Below are positions 1-10,749 of a DNA stretch of 64,000 nucleotides, one piece after another; the stretch's first letter is position 1; each line of letters starts with the position of its first letter. The notes beneath the pieces are model-generated. The model did not search any database. It had not been told where the DNA came from and saw nothing but the letters and a program-made list of their open reading frames with translations. Both the position numbers and the translations under genes were made by a program. The DNA comes from Propionibacteriaceae bacterium (GTDB lineage: Bacteria; Actinomycetota; Actinomycetes; Propionibacteriales; Propionibacteriaceae), in the NCBI GenBank assembly GCA_027492545.1, contig JAPUEL010000032.1, forward strand, positions 18,066-82,065, given 5' to 3'.

Positions 1-1
1 C

Positions 2-412
2 GTGTTCGAGGCCGGGCTCGTGTTGACCGGCACCGAGGTCAAGACCCTGCGCGCCGGGCGGGCCACCCTGCTCGATGCCTACGCGACAGCCGACGAGCAC
101 GGCGAGGCCTGGCTCATCAACGCCCACATTCCGGAGTACGAGTTCGGCACGTGGCGCAACCACGCCGCGCGCCGCACGCGCAAGCTCCTGCTCCATCGCA
201 AGGAGATCGCCAAGATCGCCCGGGAGCTCGAGGGGTCGAGCAAGACCCTCGTCCCGCTGTCGCTCTACTTCAACGACGGCTACGCGAAGGTGGAGATCGC
301 GGTCGCGACGGGCAAGAAGGACTGGGACAAGCGTCACGCCCTTGCGGAGCGGGATGCCAAGCGCGAGGCCGAGCGCGCGTTGGCCAGCCGCAACCGCTAC
401 AACCGGGGGTGA
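2..412 (+). CDS. smpB: SsrA-binding protein SmpB (5' end outside window)
   Basis: SmpB binds tmRNA and delivers it to stalled ribosomes for trans-translation. The visible 136 residues include the family motif [10 protein letters not shown] near the left edge, the AYA...INAHIPEY core and the basic C-terminal tail ([16 protein letters not shown]...) that mimics the tRNA anticodon arm in the decoding centre. SmpB is normally about 155 residues, so roughly 20 N-terminal residues lie before base 1. The GTG at base 2 is an internal Val, not the start. Its RNA partner ssrA lies 0.7 kb downstream, a common arrangement. Confidence 0.96.
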   Translation: MFEAGLVLTGTEVKTLRAGRATLLDAYATADEHGEAWLINAHIPEYEFGTWRNHAARRTRKLLLHRKEIAKIARELEGSSKTLVPLSLYFNDGYAKVEIAVATGKKDWDKRHALAERDAKREAERALASRNRYNRG

Positions 413-475
413 GTAGGGGTCGGTTCAGGGAGCTTCCCGGTGTGCCGGAGGGCGCACGGCGAGGACACTGTAACC

Positions 476-1069
476 ATGAGCGCATATCCCCAGCATCCGA
501 ACACCCAGATCAGTGAGGCGGCGCGCGATCGCGCCGTGGCGCACCTCCAGGCGTGCTACGCGACCGGGCAGCTCAACGAGACGGATCTGGACCGTCGGTT
601 GGATCAGGCTCTGGGGGCTCGTGATCGCGCCGAACTGAACCGGGCCCTGGTGGGACTGGCGCGCATCGCGCCCGCGGCGCTGCGGCCCCAGGCCCCGGGC
701 CTCCCCTCCCCGGCAGACAACGTCGGCGCAGGGCTGGCCCAGCTGTCCGGCCTCTTCTCGTCTTTTGTGGGCCCGGCGGTGGTCAAGGCGGTCGCCACAC
801 CCGGCTCGCGGGTCTGGTGGGAGGCGGCGCGCGCGCTCAGCCTTCAGGTCACGATGATCGTGGCCGGCTTCGCGGCCATGGTTGTGGGACTGATCTTCGG
901 GCTGGGCGAGCTCATGGGACTGGTGTGGCTGGTGTGGTTCGCCGCGACGCTGACGGCGAGCGTCCGAGCCTTCAACGGGCAGTCGGGCACTGGTGGGTTC
1001 GAGCGTGTGCTGCTCGCGCGCCCCCAGCCGCCCCGCGGCCAACTCCCGCAGACGCGCTATGATGGGTGA
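476..1069 (+). CDS. DUF1707 (SHOCT-like) domain membrane protein
   Basis: 197 residues. Residues about 8-60 form a DUF1707 domain (ISEAARDRAVAHLQACYATG...LNETDLDRRLDQAL.AR), a short helical module common in actinobacterial membrane-associated proteins; its function is not established. Two hydrophobic helices follow near residues 120-160 (VTMIVAGFAAMVVGLIFGL and a second containing LVWLVWFAA), so this is probably an inner-membrane protein. ATG 476 is chosen because the family starts just before the ISEAARDRA motif; the upstream in-frame ATG at 440 adds only a Cys/Arg-rich non-conserved stretch. The 3' end overlaps the likely ssrA promoter. Confidence 0.8.
   Translation: MSAYPQHPNTQISEAARDRAVAHLQACYATGQLNETDLDRRLDQALGARDRAELNRALVGLARIAPAALRPQAPGLPSPADNVGAGLAQLSGLFSSFVGPAVVKAVATPGSRVWWEAARALSLQVTMIVAGFAAMVVGLIFGLGELMGLVWLVWFAATLTASVRAFNGQSGTGGFERVLLARPQPPRGQLPQTRYDG
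1058..1063 (+). promoter_or_regulatory. Possible -10 box of ssrA
   Basis: TATGAT, one mismatch from the TATAAT consensus, lies 20 bases upstream of the mature tmRNA 5' end and inside the last codons of the DUF1707 gene. No good -35 is visible. The precursor would be trimmed by RNase P. Confidence 0.4.
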
Positions 1070-1083
1070 GTACAACTCAACAG

Positions 1084-1448
1084 GGGGGTGACTGGTTTCG
1101 ACTTGGGACGGTAGTTCCAGGGGAAGCGGGTCGAGGATCCATGCTTATCTCGTTAACGCTGCATGGAAACCAATAAGTGCCGAAAATAACCGCGCACAGT
1201 TCGCTCTCGCTGCCTGATCAGTGATCGAACGGTCAGCCCGGACGTGCCTTCCGTCCGGTTCCTGGCCTCATTCAGAAGGCTTGCTGAGCCACCTGTGTTT
1301 CAGGGGTAGCTCGGGACTTTACTGAAGCTGGGCTCGTTTGCGACATGCTGACGTGAGTGCAAGAGCCGAGTAGAACGAGTAGTCAGCTGCACCCGGAGAA
1401 GCCCTGGTTCATCTCTCGAGGACGCGGGTTCAATTCCCGCCACCTCCA
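1084..1448 (+). ncRNA. ssrA: tmRNA (10Sa RNA)
   Basis: Hallmark 5' end (GGGGGTGACTGGTTTCGAC) and 3' T-arm (GGGTTCAATTCCCGCC). The acceptor stem is GGGGGTG (1084-1090) with CACCTCC (1441-1447), followed by discriminator A at 1448. The next bases are CCC, so the terminal A of CCA is not encoded and must be added by the CCA-adding enzyme. The tag reading frame is at 1179-1217: GCC GAA AAT AAC CGC GCA CAG TTC GCT CTC GCT GCC TGA, giving AENNRAQFALAA (plus the Ala charged on the tRNA-like domain). The ALAA end is the usual protease degron. Length 365 nt is normal. The partner smpB is upstream. Confidence 0.97.
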
Positions 1449-1458
1449 CCCCCGCACG

Positions 1459-1506
1459 ACGACGACGTGTCCGCCTGCTCCCGCAGGTGGGCACGTCGTC
1501 GTTTTT
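1459..1506 (+). terminator. Rho-independent terminator of ssrA
   Basis: Perfect 11-bp stem, ACGACGACGTG (1459-1469) with CACGTCGTCGT (1492-1502), followed by a run of T through 1506. It lies 10 bases after the tmRNA 3' end. Confidence 0.92.
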
Positions 1507-1513
1507 CCCCGGA

Positions 1514-1519
1514 TAGAGT
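1514..1519 (+). promoter_or_regulatory. -10 box of yqgE (leaderless pattern)
   Basis: TAGAGT followed by 7 bases and then GTG 1527. The spacing places the transcription start on the start codon, consistent with a leaderless mRNA. There is no Shine-Dalgarno sequence. Confidence 0.5.
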
Positions 1520-1526
1520 GGTCGGC

Positions 1527-2090
1527 GTGATGCACACTGGAGCGGTCGCCGTCGGGCAGCTGCTGGTCGCCAACCAACCGGGGCGCGGCGGCTACTTCGA
1601 CCGCACGGTTGTTCTGCTGCTGGAACACAACAACGAGGGCAGCCTGGGCGTGTGCCTGAACCTGTTCTCGGAGCTGCCGGCTGCCAGCATCCAGGAGAGC
1701 TTCCGGGACCATCTCAGCCACCCGGCGCGCGTCTTCGAGGGGGGGCCGGTGAACCCGGACGTCGCCATCGCGCTGGGGGAGCCCGCCACGCCGGACTCCC
1801 CGCCACCCGGGTGGGAACGGGTCGTCGGAGACATCGGCGTGGTGGATCTCAACTTCCCGCCCGAGCTGATGGCGGCGTCGTTCAACCAATTGCGGCTCTT
1901 CGTCGGGCTGTCGGGTTGGGCCGCGGGGCAGCTGCAGAGCGAGCTGATCCGCGGGTCCTGGTTCAGGGTCCCGGCACGCACAGAGGACGTCTTCGGCCAT
2001 CCCGACGGCCTCTGGCGCCGAGTGCTGCGGCGCGTGGGCGGCGCCACAGGCCGATGGTCCACGTGGACCGAGGATCCGAATCTCAACTAG
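1527..2090 (+). CDS. YqgE/AlgH family protein
   Basis: 187 residues of the DUF179 (YqgE/AlgH) family, a conserved bacterial protein of unsettled biochemical function. Family landmarks: G.LLVA.P...G.YFDRTVVLLLEHN near the start, GSLGVCLN, then FEGGPV and the C-terminal LF.G.SGWAAGQLQSEL block. The start is GTG 1527 (or the adjacent ATG 1530): a -10-like TAGAGT sits 7 bases before it, and the open frame further upstream runs through the ssrA terminator, so it is not used. It is transcribed alone. Confidence 0.9.
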   Translation: MMHTGAVAVGQLLVANQPGRGGYFDRTVVLLLEHNNEGSLGVCLNLFSELPAASIQESFRDHLSHPARVFEGGPVNPDVAIALGEPATPDSPPPGWERVVGDIGVVDLNFPPELMAASFNQLRLFVGLSGWAAGQLQSELIRGSWFRVPARTEDVFGHPDGLWRRVLRRVGGATGRWSTWTEDPNLN

Positions 2091-2275
2091 CGGTGACGCC
2101 CAGTAACGTCCTGCGTCAAGGCTCGTTGCTGGGGGCCGGATGTCCCGGCGGACGGATCGCAGGCCGACGAGGGGACGTAGCACTGGGCAGTTCGTCCGGT
2201 GCGGAGAACGCGGGGAAGGCACCCCGGATATCGCGGGCGAACCTCCGACGCGGGACACGGGTTTCGGCGCGAAGC

Positions 2276-2281
2276 TAGCAT
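2276..2281 (+). promoter_or_regulatory. Possible -10 box of mtrA-mtrB-lpqB operon
   Basis: TAGCAT, 26 bases before the mtrA start codon, with an AAGGAGG ribosome-binding site (2297-2303) between them. No clear -35. The rest of the 2091-2307 gap shows nothing recognisable. Confidence 0.4.
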
Positions 2282-2307
2282 GGAGTGTCCGCAAGCAAGG
2301 AGGCTGG

Positions 2308-3009
2308 GTGACCGAGGCAAGGGGCAAGCCCCGCATTCTCGTCGTCGACGACGACGCGGCTCTCTCTGAGATGCTGCAGATCGTGTTGAGGCAGGAGGGG
2401 TTCGACACCGTGCGCTGCTCCAGCGGTGAGGTGGCGCTCCACGAGTTCCGGCAGTCGCGCCCCGACCTGGTGCTCCTGGATCTCATGCTCCCGGGGCGCG
2501 ACGGGGTCGCGGTCTGCCGCGACATCCGCGCGGAGTCGGGCGTGCCGATCATCATGCTCACGGCGAAGTCGGACACCGCCGACGTGGTGGGAGGGCTGGA
2601 GGCCGGAGCCGACGACTACGTGGCGAAGCCCTTCAAGTCGAAGGAACTGATCGCCAGGATCCGCACCCGGTTGCGGCGGACGAACGGGGAGGCCGGCGCG
2701 GACACCCTCGCCATCGGGGACCTGACGATCTCCGTGTCGTCACACGTCGTCCGACGCGGCGGAAGCCAGCTCTCGCTGACACCACTGGAGTTCGACCTCC
2801 TCCTGGCACTGGCGAAGCGTCCCACCCATGTCTTCACGAGGGAGGCGCTGCTGGACGAGGTGTGGGGGTACCGGAACTCGGCGGACACCCGCCTGGTCAA
2901 CGTCCATGTCCAAAGGCTCCGGGCGAAGGTCGAGAAGGATCCGGAGAGCCCGGAGATCGTGATCACGGTCAGAGGGATCGGGTACAGGGCCGGTGAAGCA
3001 GCGCAGTAA
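2308..3009 (+). CDS. mtrA: Response regulator MtrA
   Basis: 233 residues, OmpR/PhoB family. The receiver domain (about 8-122) has the acidic pair VDDD, phospho-acceptor Asp58 in LVLLDLML, Thr in IIMLTAKS and Lys in VAKPFKSKEL. The C-terminal winged helix (about 135-230) has the usual LTPLEFDLL...REALLDEVWGY...DTRLVNVHVQRLRAK signature. In actinobacteria MtrA controls cell-wall remodelling and cell-division genes. GTG 2308 is chosen over upstream starts because AAGGAGG ends 4 bases before it and homologues begin here. It is followed by mtrB and lpqB with overlapping ends, the standard MtrAB-LpqB order. Confidence 0.97.
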   Translation: MTEARGKPRILVVDDDAALSEMLQIVLRQEGFDTVRCSSGEVALHEFRQSRPDLVLLDLMLPGRDGVAVCRDIRAESGVPIIMLTAKSDTADVVGGLEAGADDYVAKPFKSKELIARIRTRLRRTNGEAGADTLAIGDLTISVSSHVVRRGGSQLSLTPLEFDLLLALAKRPTHVFTREALLDEVWGYRNSADTRLVNVHVQRLRAKVEKDPESPEIVITVRGIGYRAGEAAQ

Positions 3010-4552
3010 GGGCACGCTGGGGCTCCGCCGGTTGTGGTGGGGGTCGCTCCCATTACGCGTCCTCTTCTCCACGCTGGCCTTGTCGGTCGTGCTCATGCTG
3101 CTGGCGGGCATGGTGCTGCTGCAGCAGGCCACCGCCGGCGTCGTCGCGGCCAAGAAGTCGGCGTCACTCAACGAGGCCGCCGGCGTCTATGCCTTCATGC
3201 AGTCACAGCTGCGGAGTCCGGAGAACCGCGGGGTCGCGGTGCACGAGTCGCTGAACCGGCTGGCGGACCTGGCCGACGCCCAGGCGGCCCAGTACCGGGT
3301 GGTGATCCAGGGGCCCGCCTCGAGGCTGGTCTCAGCCGGGATTCGCGCGGAGTCCGTCCCGGACGCGCTCATCGCGCAGGTCGAGGCAGGTGAGGGGATG
3401 TTCGTCACCCCCACTCAGGTGATCTTCACCGACGCCGCCGCGCAACCGGAGCCTGGCTGGGCGATCGGAACGGCACTCATCGGGTCAGCCGGCGAGCGAT
3501 TCCCGGTCTACTACATCTTCCCGATGACCACCGAGACCCAGACCCTCAGGGCCCTGCAGGGGGCCGTTGCAGGCACCGGTCTGGCACTCGTGGCAGCCCT
3601 GGCGCTGGTGGCCTACCTCGTCACGAACCAGGTGGTGCGTCCCGTGAGGCGGGCGAGCCGGACTGCGCTGAGGCTCGCCTCCGGGCAACTGGGGGAGCGG
3701 ATGGCGGTGCGCGGCACAGACGACCTGGCCAGCCTCGCGAAATCCATGAACCGGATGGCGGCACAGCTACAGCAGCGGATCCGTGAGCTGGAGACTCTCT
3801 CCACCCTGCAGCAACGCTTCGTGAGCGACGTGTCGCACGAACTGCGCACCCCCATGACCACCATCAAGATGGCCTCGGACATGATCTACGACTCGCGCTA
3901 CGCGCTCGATCCCCTCACGGCCAGGTCTGCGGAATTGATGAGCCACGAGATCGACCGGTTCGACGGCATGCTGGCGGACCTGCTCGAGATCTCCCGATTC
4001 GACGCCGGGGCCGCGGTGCTGAACCTGGATGAGACGGACGTCAGCTCGCTCGTCGAGGCCGAACTCGCAGCGGCGCGCCGCATGGCGGAGAAGGTCGGCG
4101 TGGAGTTGACCTTCGAGCGGCGCAGCGCCGACACCACCGCCGCCGTCGACTCGCGACGGATCCGTCGCATCCTGCGCAACCTCATCACCAACGCCATCGA
4201 GCACGCCGAGGGCAAGCCCGTCCATGTGGTGGTCGCGGCCAACGAGCACGCCGTCGCCGTCACCGTCCGGGACCACGGGGTGGGATTCGAGGCCGAGGAC
4301 GCGGCGCGCGTGTTCGACCGGTTCTGGCGGGCGGACCCCAGCCGCACCAGGATCGTCGGTGGGTCGGGCCTCGGCCTGGCCATCTCCATGGAGGACGCCC
4401 GGCTGCACCGCGGCTGGCTGACGGCCTGGGGACGGCCGCACCGCGGCGCGCAGTTCAGGCTGACGCTGCCCCGGGACCCGGGCCATGAGCTCACCGCTTC
4501 GCCGCTGTCGGTCATCCCCGTCGATGACCAGCCGATGGAGGTCAGCCGATGA
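2993..4552 (+). CDS. mtrB: Sensor histidine kinase MtrB
   Basis: 519 residues. Layout: transmembrane helix near 23-46, extracytoplasmic sensor about 47-185, second helix about 190-212, HAMP 213-265, HisKA with His282 in FVSDVSHELRTP, then a HATPase domain with N box NLITNAIEHAEG and G box GGSGLGLAIS. It phosphorylates MtrA. The GTG start lies inside the last codons of mtrA (17-base overlap), suggesting translational coupling. The end overlaps lpqB by ATGA. Somewhat shorter than mycobacterial MtrB, mostly at the C-terminus. Confidence 0.96.
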   Translation: MKQRSKGTLGLRRLWWGSLPLRVLFSTLALSVVLMLLAGMVLLQQATAGVVAAKKSASLNEAAGVYAFMQSQLRSPENRGVAVHESLNRLADLADAQAAQYRVVIQGPASRLVSAGIRAESVPDALIAQVEAGEGMFVTPTQVIFTDAAAQPEPGWAIGTALIGSAGERFPVYYIFPMTTETQTLRALQGAVAGTGLALVAALALVAYLVTNQVVRPVRRASRTALRLASGQLGERMAVRGTDDLASLAKSMNRMAAQLQQRIRELETLSTLQQRFVSDVSHELRTPMTTIKMASDMIYDSRYALDPLTARSAELMSHEIDRFDGMLADLLEISRFDAGAAVLNLDETDVSSLVEAELAAARRMAEKVGVELTFERRSADTTAAVDSRRIRRILRNLITNAIEHAEGKPVHVVVAANEHAVAVTVRDHGVGFEAEDAARVFDRFWRADPSRTRIVGGSGLGLAISMEDARLHRGWLTAWGRPHRGAQFRLTLPRDPGHELTASPLSVIPVDDQPMEVSR

Positions 4553-6240
4553 GAGGTCTCCTCACCGTGCTGGTGCTCGCGTTGGTCACCACAGGCTGCA
4601 CCCAGATACCCATCTCCGGCCCCGTGGAGCAGGTCCCGGTGTCCGCGGAGCCGCGCGGCATCGACATCGCGCCTCAGCCCCCCGAGGCAGGCGTGTCCCC
4701 GGCAAGGCTGGTCGACGGCTACCTGCAGGCCATGGCCTCACCGGACGGTGGATACGCCGTCGCACGCCAGTACCTCACCGAGTCGGCCGGCCGCGGCTGG
4801 ACGCCGGACGCCGCCGTCGTGTTCGACGGCGTGGTCGAAGGGAGCGCCGAGACGGCCTCGGTGGAAGGGATCCAGCTGGGAACGCTCGACGAGTTCGGGC
4901 ACTACACCGCCGCTCCGAGGGCGTTGTCCCACGACTTCGAGGTTGTGCGGGAAGAGGGCGAGTGGCGCATCGGCGCGCCCCTGCCGGGCGTGATGCTCTC
5001 CCGCTACATCTTCCAGCGGTACTACGATCGCGTTCCGTTGTACTTCATGAGCCGGGCAGGCAGCCATGTGGTCCCTGACCCTGTCCACATGCCAGAGACC
5101 CAGGTCACACCCACGGCGATCGTCGACGCGGTCCTGAGCGGCCCGTCGGCGGGCATCGCCCAGGCGGTCAGCGACGCCGTCCCCAGCGGCGTCAGTCTCA
5201 GCGACGAGGGGGCGACCATCGACCCGAACGGTGTGGTCACGGTCAACTTCACAGGGCTGCACGACCGGCTCGGAGACGATGCCCGACGCAGGCTGGGTGC
5301 CCAGCTCCTCTGGTCCCTCACGGCCATCCCCAGGGTCACGGGCCTCCTCGTGACCAGCAACGGGTTCCCCTTCACCCTCCCCGGGGCGCGTGCCGACGGA
5401 GTGCTCGAGCTCGCCGGGCAGCAGGGCTACCAGATCCTCTCGCGTGCCTCCACCGTCGACCTGTTCGGGGTCCGTGAGGGGGTCCCGGGTCGCGTGACCG
5501 GCGACGGGGGATTCGACCCGTGGGGCGCGGTGGGGGTCCCGGCTGCCGACCTCGCGGTATCGCTCGACGGAGACACCACCGCGGTTATCGACGACACAGG
5601 CAACGCCCTTCTCATGGGGCCCATGCGCGGCGAGCTGTCTGCGGTCCCCTTGCCCTACACCAACCTCCGAGCCCCCCAGTTCGTCCTGGGCACGCTGTGG
5701 CTCCTGGGCGACGACAGCGCGGGCGTGCCCCGGCTGATCACGGTGGACAGGGTCGGGTCGGTCGACGAGGTGGAGCTGACCCTCCCGCCAGGGGCGATCC
5801 TGGACCAGTTCGCCGTGTCGCCGGCGCGGGCCCGCATCGCGCTCCTCGTCTCGACGGGTGAGATCAGGAGCCTCGGCATCGGCACCGTCCTCTCCACGGG
5901 GCGCATGTCGGTGGCAGACTGGCGCCCGCTCCCCATGATCGCGGCCTCAGGAGTGACCCTGGGCGACGTGAGCGCCGTGGCCTGGAACGCGGAGACCGCG
6001 ATCGCGGTGGCCGCCATGGACTCCGGGGTCCGATCCATCTTCGCCACTGAGGTCGACGGCTCGCTGGTCGAGGAGCTGGGCCCCTTCTCGGGTGAGGTCG
6101 AGGAGTTGACGGCGGTGGCCCGACTGGGCGGCGGGGCCATCGCTCTGCGAACCGACGCGGGTGTCACCTGGCGATACGAGGCCCGGACCCGCTGGACCCG
6201 CCTGGGGGAGGGCATCAGCGCCATCGCCTACGCCGGCTGA
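4549..6240 (+). CDS. lpqB: Lipoprotein LpqB
   Basis: 563 residues. A type II signal peptide ends in lipobox VTTGC (acylated Cys at 17), so the protein is anchored outside the membrane. A GerMN domain lies at about 190-290 and the rest is beta-propeller-like. In actinobacteria LpqB interacts with the extracytoplasmic part of MtrB and modulates its signalling. The ATG overlaps the mtrB stop (ATGA), so the three genes form one operon. Confidence 0.95.
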   Translation: MRGLLTVLVLALVTTGCTQIPISGPVEQVPVSAEPRGIDIAPQPPEAGVSPARLVDGYLQAMASPDGGYAVARQYLTESAGRGWTPDAAVVFDGVVEGSAETASVEGIQLGTLDEFGHYTAAPRALSHDFEVVREEGEWRIGAPLPGVMLSRYIFQRYYDRVPLYFMSRAGSHVVPDPVHMPETQVTPTAIVDAVLSGPSAGIAQAVSDAVPSGVSLSDEGATIDPNGVVTVNFTGLHDRLGDDARRRLGAQLLWSLTAIPRVTGLLVTSNGFPFTLPGARADGVLELAGQQGYQILSRASTVDLFGVREGVPGRVTGDGGFDPWGAVGVPAADLAVSLDGDTTAVIDDTGNALLMGPMRGELSAVPLPYTNLRAPQFVLGTLWLLGDDSAGVPRLITVDRVGSVDEVELTLPPGAILDQFAVSPARARIALLVSTGEIRSLGIGTVLSTGRMSVADWRPLPMIAASGVTLGDVSAVAWNAETAIAVAAMDSGVRSIFATEVDGSLVEELGPFSGEVEELTAVARLGGGAIALRTDAGVTWRYEARTRWTRLGEGISAIAYAG

Positions 6241-6287
6241 ACCTGTGGACAACGGGAGATCGATGCGCCGGCGGCCGACCATGGGGC

Positions 6288-6914
6288 ATGCGACCGATCG
6301 TTCATGCCGCGGCCGACCTCCTGCTGGGCGCAGCCTGCCCCGGATGCGGGGCGCCCGGCTTCGGGCTCTGCCACGGTTGCCTGGCCGCGCTCGATGGGCC
6401 GCCGCGTGTGGTCCTCCGGGGGCTGCCGGTGCCGCTGTACGCGGCCAGCACTTACCGTCCCCTCCTCGCTCACGTGATTCCCCGCTACAAGGATGACGGC
6501 GCGTTGCACCTCGACAGGGCACTGGGCAGGCTGCTTTCGCGCGCGATAGCAGCCCATGACCCGGCACCGGGCACGGTCGTGGTCCCGGTTCCGTCCCGGC
6601 CCGGTGCGGTCCGGGCACGCGGCTACGACCACGCGCTCCGCGTGGCGCGCGCGGCGGCCCGGGCATCGGGACTGCGGGCGGAGCCGCTGCTGCGGCGGGT
6701 GTCAGCGGGTGCGGACCAGGAGGGGCTGACCCGCGCAGAGCGCGCGGCGAACCTGTCGTGGAGCATGCGGGCAGCGGGAAGCGGAGCCTCTGTCCTGGTC
6801 GTCGACGATGTGGTGACCACCGGCGCGTCCCTGAGGGAGGCCATCCGCAGCCTGATGGCGGGCGGCATCACGGTCCTGGGGGCGGCTGTGGTCGCCGACG
6901 CGGACAACCGCTGA
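6288..6914 (+). CDS. ComF family phosphoribosyltransferase-like protein
   Basis: 208 residues. An N-terminal zinc-ribbon-like CPGCG...C.GC (about 17-31) is followed by a PRTase type I fold with the PRPP-binding loop VLVVDDVVTTGASL (about 164-177). In other bacteria ComF/GntX proteins are tied to DNA uptake or nucleotide salvage; no competence genes are nearby, so the role here is unknown. The start ATG 6288 directly precedes the conserved hydrophobic/CPGCG segment. No Shine-Dalgarno is evident. Confidence 0.88.
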   Translation: MRPIVHAAADLLLGAACPGCGAPGFGLCHGCLAALDGPPRVVLRGLPVPLYAASTYRPLLAHVIPRYKDDGALHLDRALGRLLSRAIAAHDPAPGTVVVPVPSRPGAVRARGYDHALRVARAAARASGLRAEPLLRRVSAGADQEGLTRAERAANLSWSMRAAGSGASVLVVDDVVTTGASLREAIRSLMAGGITVLGAAVVADADNR

Positions 6915-6972
6915 ACACTTGCGGTTTGCCGATGACAGCCTTGCCCGGGAGGGGTAGCGTTGGTTCATGGAC

Positions 6973-7069
6973 AAGCCGCGGGCCGGATCGAAAGACCGCC
7001 CGCGGCTTTGTTCATCCGCTGCCGGGATGCTCCCGGCGGCCGTGTTCGAGTCGGGTCCGTAGCGGGCCC
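6973..7069 (+). promoter_or_regulatory. Structured 5' leader of hpf (three tandem hairpins)
   Basis: Three stem-loops lie in a row before hpf. First, AAGCCGCGGG (6973-6982) pairs with CCCGCGGCTT (6999-7008), extendable with bulges outward and followed by TGTTC. Second, GCCGGGA (7021-7027) pairs with TCCCGGC (7031-7037). Third, GGGTCC (7053-7058) pairs with GGGCCC (7064-7069) using one G-U. The first could be a weak terminator for comF or an attenuator. A 31-codon frame, ATG 6967 to TAG 7062, spans the structures. No known riboswitch class is recognised. Confidence 0.5.
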
Positions 7070-7088
7070 CACGACAGACGGAGGAATT

Positions 7089-7694
7089 ATGGACATCGTC
7101 GTCACCGGTCGGCACTGTTCGATCAATCCCGAGCTGAAGGAACTGGTCAACGAGCGATTGGCGAGCGTGGAGAGACTCCGGGACCGGGTCATTCGCGTCG
7201 AAGTCGAGTTCCATGCTTCGGAAGGCACGAAGGATCCCTCGGACGCCGTCGAGGTGCAGCTGACGCTGCGCAGCCGGGGTCCAGTGGTCCGCGCCGAAGC
7301 CCGCTCCAACGACAAGGTGGCCGCCTTCGAGATGGCGCTCGAGCGCCTCAAGACGCAGCTGCGCAAGGCCGGCGATCGCCGCAAGACGCACCGGGGGCTG
7401 CGGGCGAACAACATCGCCGAGATCGTCCAGCCGCCGGCAGAGGTCAACGGAAGCGCGCACGATGATGTCGAGACCCACGAGGTCGCGGGACTTGTCGTGA
7501 CGGGCGACGGACCGCTGGTGGTGCGCGAGAAGGAGTTCAGCACCGCGCCCCTCACGCTGGCACAGGCCCTGGACGAGATGGAGTTGGTCGGCCACGACTT
7601 CTTCCTCTACCAGGACGCCGACAGCGGTCGCCCCTCGGTGGTCTACCGCCGCAAGGCCTACAACTACGGCGTCATCCACCTCAACCTCACCTGA
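7089..7694 (+). CDS. hpf: Ribosome hibernation-promoting factor, long form
   Basis: 201 residues. The N-terminal S30AE domain (about 1-100; MDIVVTGRHCSINPELKELVNERL...) binds the decoding centre of idle ribosomes. A linker leads to the C-terminal dimerisation domain (about 140-201; PLTLAQALDEMELVGHDFFLYQDADSGRPSVVYRRK.YNYGVIHL) that joins two 70S particles into 100S dimers. This two-domain length is the long HPF of actinobacteria. ATG 7089 has a good GGAGG site at about 7080-7084; an upstream in-frame start would read through the leader hairpins. secA follows, as in mycobacteria and relatives. Confidence 0.95.
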   Translation: MDIVVTGRHCSINPELKELVNERLASVERLRDRVIRVEVEFHASEGTKDPSDAVEVQLTLRSRGPVVRAEARSNDKVAAFEMALERLKTQLRKAGDRRKTHRGLRANNIAEIVQPPAEVNGSAHDDVETHEVAGLVVTGDGPLVVREKEFSTAPLTLAQALDEMELVGHDFFLYQDADSGRPSVVYRRKAYNYGVIHLNLT

Positions 7695-7700
7695 GCCCCC

Positions 7701-7905
7701 ACACGGCGGCGGCCCCGCCCCCCCCCCGGGGGCCCCCCGGGGCCCCCCGGGGGGGGGGGGGGGTAGGGGTGGGGGGGGGGCTGCCCGGGGGCGCGCGGGG
7801 GTGGCACGCCCCCCGCCCCCCCCCCCCCCGCCTCCCCACCCCCCCCCCCCCCCCCCCCCCCCCCCCGCGCCCCCCCCCGCCCCCCCCGGGGGCCCGCCGC
7901 CGTGT
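7701..7905. repeat. 12-bp inverted repeat enclosing a G/C homopolymer tract
   Basis: ACACGGCGGCGG at 7701-7712 is the exact reverse complement of CCGCCGCCGTGT at 7894-7905. Between them 7713-7893 is almost only G and C, with runs of more than ten identical bases. The arms lie just after the hpf stop, where a terminator hairpin would be expected. A natural hairpin that broke the sequencing or assembly is the simplest explanation. Confidence 0.75.
7713..7893. other. Low-complexity poly-G/poly-C tract, probable assembly artefact
   Basis: 181 bases with fewer than ten A or T. A G-rich half (about 7751-7801) is followed by a C-rich half (about 7808-7888), partly self-complementary. Nothing else in the window resembles it. 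Any protein read through it is a Gly/Pro/Arg artefact. If real it could form G-quadruplex or i-motif structures between hpf and secA. Confidence 0.7.
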
Positions 7906-7927
7906 CCCGCGCGTTGGTGGCGGGCGT

Positions 7928-7933
7928 TAGGAT
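7928..7933 (+). promoter_or_regulatory. Possible -10 box of secA
   Basis: TAGGAT, 60 bases before the secA start and just after the inverted repeat. No -35 is recognisable. Confidence 0.3.
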
Positions 7934-7992
7934 GGCTGGCGGTACTGCCGCGTGCTGTCGCGGTGTTCTCGAGATGAGTAGGAATCAGGCCT

Positions 7993-10745
<2,753 letters not shown>

Positions 10746-10749
<4 letters not shown>

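Noticed and set aside
2..4. GTG at the left edge as start of smpB
   Set aside because: The sequence before the conserved motif is missing about 20 residues; the codon is an internal Val.
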